The position numbers and the translations under genes are program-made. Positions 12,824-18,457 of a stretch of DNA of 18,457 bases are shown in pieces. The notes under the pieces were generated by a model. It had not been told where the DNA came from. It did not search any database and saw only the letters and a program-made list of their open reading frames with translations. The stretch is from assembly GCA_964461325.1 (NCBI GenBank), contig CAYWTW010000010.1, positions 1 to 18,457 of the forward strand, written 5' to 3'. The first letter of the stretch is position 1. Each line of letters begins with the position of its first letter. This DNA is from CAYUVV01 sp964461325. Its GTDB lineage: Bacteria > Patescibacteriota > Minisyncoccia > Phycocordibacterales > JACOZG01.

Positions 12824-13910
12824 GGTTTGTTTCCGCCGTTAAATGCTTTTCGTTGATGTCGTGGAGGGCGATGACAAACAAGCTTTCGCTCCAGCCAAGA
12901 GGGTTATTGTCGTTATATTTCGGAGAATTGGAGAAAAAAAGTTCTGGCACTGTGCCTTCCGGACTTAAGGCTTGTCGCGCCCGAGCTAAAAATTTTTCGG
13001 CCTGATTGTGGCGACCTAAATGTTGGTAAATAATCGCGAGCCAACTTAGGCCAAAGGTCCACTCCGCTTCTTCCGACCAGCCGTCAGGGTTTTTATTGTA
13101 GTAGTGATCGCCTTTATAACGAATAACCCCGCGCTCTTTGAGGAGATGATATTCCACGTTGGTTAGAATGGTCTCGGTTTCTTCGGGTGTAGTAACACCG
13201 TAAGGCCAAATGAGCGAGAGCAGGGCTAGGTCAACGAATTTTCTTTTAGACTCTCGCGGTAAGGTCGCCCGCAGGGTAGCCTCGCCTTGAGTAATAAGCT
13301 CGTCCGGGACCTCAATCCCCGGTACCGCTTTAATTTTCTGTAGGCCGGCGAGGCAGGCGCCGATCGATGACGAGTGGATTTCCTCATCTTCTTCCCACAT
13401 GCCGGAATCTGGGTCATGCCAGTATTCGAGAGTCGAGAGATACCAAACCAATTTTTGCAGGACGCGACGGTCGTCGTCGTTTTGGATTATCAGACCGTTC
13501 TGTTTGGCTTCGAGCTCGCCAATTTTAAATAAAACACAACCGATCGAGTCGTTTTGTTTGTTGCCCCATTCCTCCCAATACTCCTCGAAGGTTTCGGGAT
13601 GGTAACGAGGGTGAATGTATTGGTAAGTGTACTTCGGTTTTTGACTGATCGCGTAATCAATTTTTGATTCGTGTTTGCGAAAGATGTTGAGAATCGCGCG
13701 GTAGGTCTTGCGGACGGTTTCGGTATCGCCCAAGACCTCAAAGGCCAAACACTCATAAAAATTGTCGCGGATCCAAGCTTTGTTGTATCCGGTGGAAACG
13801 TCTTTTTTGGAAGCGGCAAACAAACCAGATTTATACTGTAGGCTCTCTAGGATTTGCCGATGCTGTTCAACCAACTGCTGATAGATAGGGGATTCCCGGT
13901 CGCACTTCAT
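12816..13910 (-). CDS. Glycoside hydrolase family 15-like protein (glucoamylase-type alpha/alpha toroid)
   Basis: The protein (364 aa) matches GH15 and the phosphorylase-kinase alpha-like fold. 'GLFAASKKDVSTGYNKAWIRDNFYECLAF' (29-57) is the substrate-subsite region. 'WHDPDSGMWEEDEEIHSSSIG' (164-184) corresponds to the segment with the general acid, probably E173. 'GWSEEAEWTFGLSWLAIIY' and 'NPLGWSESLFVIAL' (from 336) follow, with E342 a candidate general base. There is no signal peptide, so it probably acts on alpha-glucans in the cytoplasm. It is much shorter than secreted glucoamylases, being only the catalytic toroid. The start is ATG 13910, about 3 nt after the predicted transcription start. 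Overlap with cysS gives tight co-expression without an obvious metabolic link. Confidence 0.8.
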   Translation of the reverse strand: MKCDRESPIYQQLVEQHRQILESLQYKSGLFAASKKDVSTGYNKAWIRDNFYECLAFEVLGDTETVRKTYRAILNIFRKHESKIDYAISQKPKYTYQYIHPRYHPETFEEYWEEWGNKQNDSIGCVLFKIGELEAKQNGLIIQNDDDRRVLQKLVWYLSTLEYWHDPDSGMWEEDEEIHSSSIGACLAGLQKIKAVPGIEVPDELITQGEATLRATLPRESKRKFVDLALLSLIWPYGVTTPEETETILTNVEYHLLKERGVIRYKGDHYYNKNPDGWSEEAEWTFGLSWLAIIYQHLGRHNQAEKFLARARQALSPEGTVPELFFSNSPKYNDNNPLGWSESLFVIALHDINEKHLTAETNHA

Positions 13911-13919
13911 ACCCTTATC

Positions 13920-13948
13920 ATTGTATAGTTAGTACGGCGATAAGCCAA
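13920..13948 (-). promoter_or_regulatory. Promoter of the GH15-cysS operon (near-leaderless)
   Basis: On the minus strand TTGGCT (13948-13943), a 17-bp spacer and TACAAT (13925-13920) form a good promoter. Only 9 nt separate the -10 box from ATG 13910, so the mRNA has almost no leader. Confidence 0.65.
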
Positions 13949-13953
13949 ATCGA

Positions 13954-14025
13954 TGTCTCCAGGGGGAATCGAACCTCCATTTCAGGCTTCGGAGGCCTGT
14001 GTTTTATCCATTAAACTATGGAGAC
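13954..14025 (-). tRNA. tRNA-Arg (anticodon CCG)
   Basis: The minus strand folds as a cloverleaf. The acceptor GTCTCCA pairs perfectly with TGGAGAC, the anticodon arm CAGGCCTCCGAAGCCTG has anticodon CCG, and the T arm has the loop GTTCGATTC. It is 72 nt with discriminator A and no encoded CCA. It reads the CGG codon. Confidence 0.95.
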
Positions 14026-14034
14026 AGTGACTAA

Positions 14035-14064
14035 GTTATAGCTTGCGCGAAGGGCTTCTGGCAA
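14035..14064 (-). promoter_or_regulatory. Promoter of tRNA-Arg
   Basis: On the minus strand TTGCCA (14064-14059), an 18-bp spacer and TATAAC (14040-14035) precede the tRNA by 9 nt. It is interleaved with the tRNA-Leu promoter on the other strand. Confidence 0.6.
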
Positions 14065-14071
14065 GTAAAAT
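14043..14071 (+). promoter_or_regulatory. Promoter of tRNA-Leu (and probably uppP)
   Basis: TTGCGC (14043-14048), a 17-bp spacer and TAAAAT (14066-14071) predict a start near 14078, 16 nt before the tRNA. Both this -35 and that of tRNA-Arg lie in the arms of one dyad (14042-14065). Confidence 0.6.
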
Positions 14072-14093
14072 AACGACGCTGGAATTTTGTAAA

Positions 14094-14175
14094 GCCGGAG
14101 TGGCGGAATTGGCAGACGCGCACGACTCAAAATCGTGTCTCGCAAGGGGTGTGGGTTCAACTCCCACCTCCGGCA
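14094..14175 (+). tRNA. tRNA-Leu (anticodon CAA)
   Basis: This is a class II tRNA of 82 nt. The acceptor GCCGGAG pairs with CTCCGGC, the anticodon loop ACTCAAAAT carries CAA, the long variable arm (TCTCGCAAGGGGT) is typical of leucine tRNAs, and the T arm reads GTGGGTTCAACTCCCAC. The discriminator A is followed by CT, so CCA is not encoded. uppP starts 12 nt after its 3' end. Confidence 0.95.
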
Positions 14176-14187
14176 CTATTTGATCTA

Positions 14188-14955
14188 ATGACCACGTTTG
14201 ATGCTATTGTTTTAGGAATCGTCGAGGGACTGACGGAATTTTTGCCCATCTCTTCCACGGCTCATCTGATTCTGGTGGCGGAAGCGCTCGGTCTGGCTCC
14301 CAGCGAATTTTTGAAAACTTTCGAGATCGCTATTCAATTTGGAGCGATTTTGGCGGTTGTGGTTTTGTTCCGTCGAACCGTTTTTCATAATTTTTTTATC
14401 AGTAAGCGCTTATTGGTTGCTTTTTTACCGACAGCGCTCATTGGAGCTTTTTTTTATCCAGTAGTTAAGAATGTTTTTTTGGCTAATCCTCAAATATCAA
14501 TTTGGGCTTTACTGATTGGTGGCGGGCTGATTATCGCTTTAGAACGTTGGCTAAGAGGCCAAGAGGCGCCGATTAAAGAGCTAACCGCGATTGACTATCG
14601 ACGCGCGTTCGTCATTGGTTTGTGCCAGTCTTTGGCGATTGTGCCCGGAGTGTCTCGAGCGGCGGCGACTATTTTTGGCGGCCGATTACTTGGTTTGGAG
14701 CGCCGAGTAATCGTGGAATTTTCTTTTTTGCTGGCCGTGCCGACCATGTTTGCTGCCGCCGGTCTTGATTTAATTCAATCGGCCGAGATTTTTTCCGCCA
14801 ACGATTACGTTAATTTAATAATCGGCTTAATTGTTTCCTTTCTGGCGGCCATGGTGGGCATTAAATTCTTGTTGAAATTGATTGAGCGTCATGATCTAAC
14901 CATTTTCGGCGTTTATCGGATAATTCTCGCTCTAATTTTCCTCTGGTTGTGGTAG
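14188..14955 (+). CDS. uppP: Undecaprenyl-diphosphatase UppP (BacA)
   Basis: This integral membrane enzyme (255 aa) dephosphorylates undecaprenyl diphosphate, recycling the lipid carrier for peptidoglycan synthesis. The first active-site segment 'IVEGLTEFLPISSTAHLIL' (11-29) with E13 and E17, and the second 'VPGVSRAAATIFGGRLLGL' (152-170) with R157, are the family signatures. Several hydrophobic segments fit the known polytopic fold. ATG 14188 is chosen over the GTG at 14149 because the latter would start inside tRNA-Leu. The gene probably shares the tRNA-Leu promoter, so its mRNA 5' end would be made by tRNA 3' processing. No Shine-Dalgarno sequence is visible. Confidence 0.95.
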   Translation: MTTFDAIVLGIVEGLTEFLPISSTAHLILVAEALGLAPSEFLKTFEIAIQFGAILAVVVLFRRTVFHNFFISKRLLVAFLPTALIGAFFYPVVKNVFLANPQISIWALLIGGGLIIALERWLRGQEAPIKELTAIDYRRAFVIGLCQSLAIVPGVSRAAATIFGGRLLGLERRVIVEFSFLLAVPTMFAAAGLDLIQSAEIFSANDYVNLIIGLIVSFLAAMVGIKFLLKLIERHDLTIFGVYRIILALIFLWLW

Positions 14956-14989
14956 TCTGACCTCTTGACAGGCATAGTAAACTAAAAAC

Positions 14990-16255
14990 ATGGATAAAAA
15001 AATTTTACGAGCCGTGTTGCGGCTTTATATAGTTTTGACGGTGGCGGTGTTTGGTTTAGTCGCTTTAATTGTTTATATCCAACGGGCCGAAATTTTTGCT
15101 TATTTTGCGAAGCAGTATGTGGCCGAGATCAATGAGCGTTTGACCGAAACGCCTAAAAACAACGGAACTGATTTAGTTAACCAAAACGTCTTTTCCGAAG
15201 AGGCGACGGTAATTGCGGCGATTGAGAAAGCTAATCCGGCGGTGGTCTCGATTGTGGTGACCAAAGACGTGCCGGTCATTGAGCGCTATTTTGAAAATTT
15301 TGACCCGTTCGAAGACTTTTTTGGCGATCCTTTTGGCGGTTTCGGCTTTCAGGTGCCGCGCTCGCGGCAGAATGGGACCGAACGTCGCGAGGTGGGTGGC
15401 GGTTCAGGTTTCTTCGTTTCCGCTGATGGCTTGGTTGTTACCAACCGTCATGTCGTTGAAGACGAAGATGCTGAATATACTGTTCTAACCAACGAGGGTG
15501 AAAAGTTGGAAGCGACGGTTATTGCCAAAGATAGTCTGCTCGATATTGCCATCTTGCAAACTAAGGGTGACGATCGCGCTCATCTCCAATTTGCCGATTC
15601 GGGTCAAATCAAATTGGGTCAGACGGCGATTGCCATCGGCAACGCCTTGGGTGAGTTCCGTAACTCGGTGTCGGTTGGCGTCGTTTCCGGTTTGTCGCGT
15701 TCTATCGTTGCCGGCGACGGCTTTGGACGGTCGGAACGTCTCGAGGAGGTAATCCAAACTGATGCCGCCATCAATCCCGGCAATTCTGGCGGCCCACTGC
15801 TCAATCTCGATGGACGAGTGATCGGAGTTAACGTTGCCGTTTCCAGCGGGGCCGAAAATATTGGTTTTGCTCTGCCGGCCAACGTGGTTAAAAGCGTGGT
15901 GACTTCGGTCGCGGAACACGGCGAGATCGTGCGGCCGTATTTGGGGGTTCGCTATACCATGATTACCAAGGTTTTGCAGGAAAAAAATGACCTATCGGTT
16001 GATTATGGCGCGCTCGTTCAACGCGGCGAAACGCCAGAAGATTTGGCTGTGATCCCCGGTTCGCCGGCGGATAAGGCGGGGATCGTTGAGAACGACATCA
16101 TTTTGGAAATGGACGGAGAGAAGATTACTGAAGAACGCTCGCTCGGATTGTTTATTCGTCAAAAAAATGTCGGAGATAAGGTGACGCTCAAAATTTTGAG
16201 CAAAGGTAAAGAGAAAATCGTGGAGGTTATTCTGGCCAAGGCTCCGGGCGAGTAA
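14990..16255 (+). CDS. HtrA/DegP-family serine protease, membrane-anchored, one PDZ domain
   Basis: The protease (421 aa) acts in envelope protein quality control. One N-terminal membrane segment (about 9-30) anchors it, with the rest outside. A linker leads to a trypsin-like domain with the triad H154 ('VTNRHVVED'), D185 ('SLLDIAIL') and S266 ('NPGNSGGPL'). The loop 'FEDFFGDPFGGFGF' (107-120) resembles the LA loop of DegP-type proteases. A single PDZ domain (about 315-412) contains the carboxylate-binding-like 'YLGV' and 'GSPADKAGIVENDIILEMDGEKI'. Length and layout match DegS/HhoA-like HtrA. ATG 14990 lies 34 nt after uppP and may be read from the same transcript. Confidence 0.94.
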   Translation: MDKKILRAVLRLYIVLTVAVFGLVALIVYIQRAEIFAYFAKQYVAEINERLTETPKNNGTDLVNQNVFSEEATVIAAIEKANPAVVSIVVTKDVPVIERYFENFDPFEDFFGDPFGGFGFQVPRSRQNGTERREVGGGSGFFVSADGLVVTNRHVVEDEDAEYTVLTNEGEKLEATVIAKDSLLDIAILQTKGDDRAHLQFADSGQIKLGQTAIAIGNALGEFRNSVSVGVVSGLSRSIVAGDGFGRSERLEEVIQTDAAINPGNSGGPLLNLDGRVIGVNVAVSSGAENIGFALPANVVKSVVTSVAEHGEIVRPYLGVRYTMITKVLQEKNDLSVDYGALVQRGETPEDLAVIPGSPADKAGIVENDIILEMDGEKITEERSLGLFIRQKNVGDKVTLKILSKGKEKIVEVILAKAPGE

Positions 16256-16269
16256 GGGACGGTCTTTTG

Positions 16270-16278
16270 TGCTAAAAT
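16270..16278 (+). promoter_or_regulatory. Extended -10 promoter of parB
   Basis: TG-C-TAAAAT (16270-16278) is an extended -10 that ends 9 nt before the parB ATG, predicting a leader of only about 3 nt. No clear -35 box is present. Confidence 0.55.
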
Positions 16279-16287
16279 AATAGACAA

Positions 16288-17235
16288 ATGGCGGCTGAAG
16301 GGGATTACGAACAATCAATATTTTGGATTGAGGTGGAGAAAATCCGCCCCAATCCGTATCAGCCGCGGCGCGAGTTCGACGAGGTGCGCCTGCGCGATCT
16401 AGCGGAGTCGATCCGTCAATATGGCGTGCTCCAGCCGCTCGTGGTGACGCGTCAAGAAACACCGCGCGAGGATGGCGGCCTAAGCGTGGAATACGAGTTA
16501 ATCGCCGGCGAACGCCGTTGGCGCGCTTCCCAGCTTGCCGGCCTGATGCGCGTGCCGGCAATCATCCGCAGCGGCGAGCAGACCGACAAACTCAAATTAG
16601 AAATGGCAATTATTGAGAATCTGCAAAGAGAAGACCTGAATGCCGTCGAACGGGCCCGCGCTTTCCAGCAATTAGCCGGCGAGTTCCGGCTGACTCATAC
16701 CGAAATCGCGAAAAAAATTGGCAAAAGCCGGGAGTACGTCTCGAACACAATCCGCCTCCTTCTCCTGCCGGAGATTGCTCTGAACGCTTTGATGAAAGGG
16801 GAGATTACCGAGGGGCACACTCGGCCGATTTTGATGTTAGTGGATAAGCCGGCCGAGCAAGAAACTCTGTTCCACGATATTACTCGTCGTCGTCTGACCG
16901 TGCGCGAGGCCGAACGAATCGCGCGGCGCGTCGCTTTCGAACGGGCGCGCAAACAGGAAGACCTCGATCCGGAGCTGACCGAAATAGAGGAAAAGTTAAT
17001 GGAGCGCCTTGGCGCGCGAGTCGTCATCGAGCGCAAACGTCAGGGCGGCAAACTGGTGATCGAATTTATGACGGCCTCCGAGTTAAAGCATATTTTAGAC
17101 TTGGTGGGCGGGCCGGAAGAATCAGAACCAGTTGAGGCGGATGTCGCCGATGTAAACACAAATAACGAAAATAAAAATAATGATAGCGGGGACGGCGAAG
17201 AAGATTTGTATCGAGTCCGTGATTTTACTATTTAA
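16288..17235 (+). CDS. parB: Chromosome partitioning protein ParB
   Basis: ParB (315 aa) is the CTP-dependent DNA clamp that loads at parS sites and helps segregate chromosomes. The N-terminal domain has 'IRPNPYQPRREFD' (19-31), 'LAESIRQYGVLQPLVV' and the CTP-binding motif 'GERRWRAS' (74-81). It is followed by 'IIENLQREDLNAVERA' (108-123), a helix-turn-helix with 'THTEIAKKIGKSREYVSNTIRLL' (136-158) and 'GEITEGHTRPIL', a variant of the usual GHARALL. The last 45 residues are acidic and Asn-rich before a short 'DLYRVRDFTI' end. No parA lies in the window; parB stands between htrA and the convergent topA. No parS-like palindrome was noticed. Confidence 0.93.
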   Translation: MAAEGDYEQSIFWIEVEKIRPNPYQPRREFDEVRLRDLAESIRQYGVLQPLVVTRQETPREDGGLSVEYELIAGERRWRASQLAGLMRVPAIIRSGEQTDKLKLEMAIIENLQREDLNAVERARAFQQLAGEFRLTHTEIAKKIGKSREYVSNTIRLLLLPEIALNALMKGEITEGHTRPILMLVDKPAEQETLFHDITRRRLTVREAERIARRVAFERARKQEDLDPELTEIEEKLMERLGARVVIERKRQGGKLVIEFMTASELKHILDLVGGPEESEPVEADVADVNTNNENKNNDSGDGEEDLYRVRDFTI

Positions 17236-17252
17236 CGCGCTGTATCGGAGAT

Positions 17253-18457
17253 TTAGTTCAATTTTTGCGGATTATGATTCGGGCAGGTTTTGTCGGAGCA
17301 GCGGTCGGGGATAGTTTTGGTGCCAGCCATCATCAGGTGGATGCAAGCCCCGGTTTCGCGCGCGTAGCCGCAGATTTGGCCGGTGGGCTTACTCTTGATG
17401 ATGTGGCGGCATTTGGGATAATTGGAACAACCGTAGAACGTTCCGTAACGTCCTCGTTTTTCAACCATCGTGCCTTCTTGGCAGAGCGGGCATTTAACGC
17501 CGGTATCGTTTGCTTCGTTATTATTTGAATCTTTTTTGACGTATTTGCATTTGGGGTAATTGGCGCAGGCCAAGAATTTGCCATAACGGCTTTGGCGCCA
17601 AACGAGATTGCCGCCGCAGTCTGGGCACACCTCGCCAGTTTTCTCCGTTTCGTTTTGATTCAATTCTTCGCCTTCGGCGGTGCGCGCGCCTCGGCAATCA
17701 GGAAAACGCGCGCAGCTTAAAAACTTTCCAGCGCGGGAAAGTTTGTAAACCATCGCGCCGCCGCAGGTCGGGCATTTGACGTCTGCCGGTCCAGCGCCGA
17801 GGTCGCTGATTTTCTTGGCCTCGGTTTTTTTGGTTTGGATTAACTCATGAAAGGGCCAATAAAATTTCTCTAAAGAGGTTTCGTAGCTCAAATTGCCAAC
17901 AGCAATCTCGTCTAGCTCATCTTCCATTTGGGCGGTGAAGGAATCGCTGACGTAGTGATTGAAATGTTCGGAAAGAAAATCGCTAACCGCTTCGCCGGTT
18001 TCCGTTGTTTGGAGAGAGCGTCCGATTTTTTGGGTATAACCGCGATCGGCCAGAGTTTTGATGATGGTCGCGTAAGTGCTGGGTCGGCCGATGCCGCGTT
18101 TTTCCAGTTCCTTTACGAGGCCGGCCTCGGTGTAGCGGTGGGGCGGTTCCGTGGCTTTACCCTCGGCTTTTGCGTTTTTCAATATCAATTTTTCTCCAAT
18201 GGTTAAGGTGGGTAAAACGTTTTCTTCGCCGCGGGCCGCGGGATCGGCTCGCAACCACCCGTCAAATTTAACGACCGAGCCGTTGGCCACAAAGTCGGGC
18301 GAGGTCCAGTCCGTGGTTTTGGCCGAAACTTTTATTTTGGTTCGGAGCATCGCGGCGTCTTTCATTTGACTGGCGACCGCTCTCGTCCAGATTAGTTGAT
18401 AAAGTTTGGCTTCGGCCGCGTGGCCACTCGGGTTGAGCGCGGCCTCGGTGGGGCGGA
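17253..18457 (-). CDS. topA: DNA topoisomerase I, C-terminal part
   Basis: Topoisomerase I relaxes negative supercoils. The frame is open to the right edge, giving about 400 visible residues that start 'RPTEAALNPSGHAAEAKLYQLIWTR', which follows the active-site region in this family; the catalytic tyrosine lies outside the window. 'RYTEAGLVKELEKRGIGRPSTYATII' and 'FLSEHFNHYVSDSFTAQMEDELDEIAVG' are further signatures. Three C4 zinc ribbons follow (Cys codons near 17774-17694, 17627-17547 and 17492-17409), separated by charged linkers. A fourth cysteine cluster (near 17372-17283, four Cys with a wider spacing) ends the protein. The stop is TAA at 17253, 17 nt from the convergent parB stop, with no terminator between. 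Confidence 0.95.
   Translation of the reverse strand, partial: RPTEAALNPSGHAAEAKLYQLIWTRAVASQMKDAAMLRTKIKVSAKTTDWTSPDFVANGSVVKFDGWLRADPAARGEENVLPTLTIGEKLILKNAKAEGKATEPPHRYTEAGLVKELEKRGIGRPSTYATIIKTLADRGYTQKIGRSLQTTETGEAVSDFLSEHFNHYVSDSFTAQMEDELDEIAVGNLSYETSLEKFYWPFHELIQTKKTEAKKISDLGAGPADVKCPTCGGAMVYKLSRAGKFLSCARFPDCRGARTAEGEELNQNETEKTGEVCPDCGGNLVWRQSRYGKFLACANYPKCKYVKKDSNNNEANDTGVKCPLCQEGTMVEKRGRYGTFYGCSNYPKCRHIIKSKPTGQICGYARETGACIHLMMAGTKTIPDRCSDKTCPNHNPQKLN

Noticed and set aside
14965..14970. Perfect TTGACA upstream of the htrA-type gene
   Set aside because: No -10 box lies 15-19 bp downstream; the only candidate, TAAACT at 14978, is 7 bp away, so it is probably not a functional -35.
16256..17252. 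parS site near parB
   Set aside because: No sequence resembling the usual GTTTCACGTGAAAC palindrome was found around parB or elsewhere in the window.
1..18457. Second hammerhead copy flanking the island, as in retrozymes
   Set aside because: I looked for CTGANGA followed by a short stem and GAAA on both strands; the matches at 3615 and 17328 (minus) and 16132 (plus) lack the GAAA and the stems.
1..18457. CRISPR array, insertion sequence or integrase
   Set aside because: No regularly spaced repeats and no transposase or recombinase motifs in any reading frame.
1..18457. Recoded UGA (genetic code 25, as in Gracilibacteria)
   Set aside because: mraZ, murF and the small DUF5678-like gene all end in TGA at the expected protein length, so UGA is a stop.

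Overview
The window looks like chromosomal DNA of a small-genome bacterium, most likely a member of the Candidate Phyla Radiation (Patescibacteria). The signs are: tightly packed and overlapping core genes that mostly lack Shine-Dalgarno sequences, promoters placed almost on top of start codons, tRNA genes without an encoded CCA, a MurF without the usual N-terminal domain, and an RsmH with the divergent 'DEPLLMTL' type of motif that I associate with this group. The lineage call rests on memory of family sequences, not on a search. UGA, UAA and UAG all end genes at expected places, so the standard bacterial code applies.

Layout. (1) 1-2317, plus strand: the end of a PBP2-type transpeptidase, greA and lysS, then a rho-independent terminator. 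(2) 2393-6906, plus strand: the start of a division and cell wall (dcw) cluster, with promoter and MraZ boxes, mraZ, rsmH, an ftsL-like gene, ftsI and murF. FtsI lacks most of its usual dimerisation region. (3) 6907-9571: an AT-richer accessory island that interrupts the dcw gene order. It holds a 3'-truncated uridine kinase-like gene, a minus-strand unit (promoter, 104-aa unknown protein, and in its 3' region a type III hammerhead ribozyme), a two-gene plus-strand operon (DUF5678-like small protein and a retropepsin-like protease with a SEC-C zinc motif), and a minus-strand unknown gene with its own promoter and terminator. (4) 9572-13948: tRNA-Glu(CTC) divergent from argS; argS converges on cysS with overlapping stop codons; cysS is preceded in its operon by a GH15-like glycoside hydrolase. 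(5) 13954-16255: divergent tRNA-Arg(CCG) and tRNA-Leu(CAA) sharing one symmetric promoter region, then uppP and an HtrA-type protease. (6) 16270-18457: parB, convergent with the 3' part of topA.

The core genes supply translation (three tRNAs; Lys, Arg and Cys tRNA synthetases), transcript-elongation rescue (GreA), peptidoglycan synthesis and division (PBP2, FtsI, MurF, UppP, FtsL), envelope protein quality control (HtrA) and chromosome maintenance (ParB, TopA).

The most striking observation is the hammerhead ribozyme at 7399-7447 (minus strand). Every invariant core position is present, the architecture is close to that of the satellite tobacco ringspot virus ribozyme, and it lies 73 nt downstream of the stop codon of a small gene with a good promoter, at the break-point of a truncated kinase gene.
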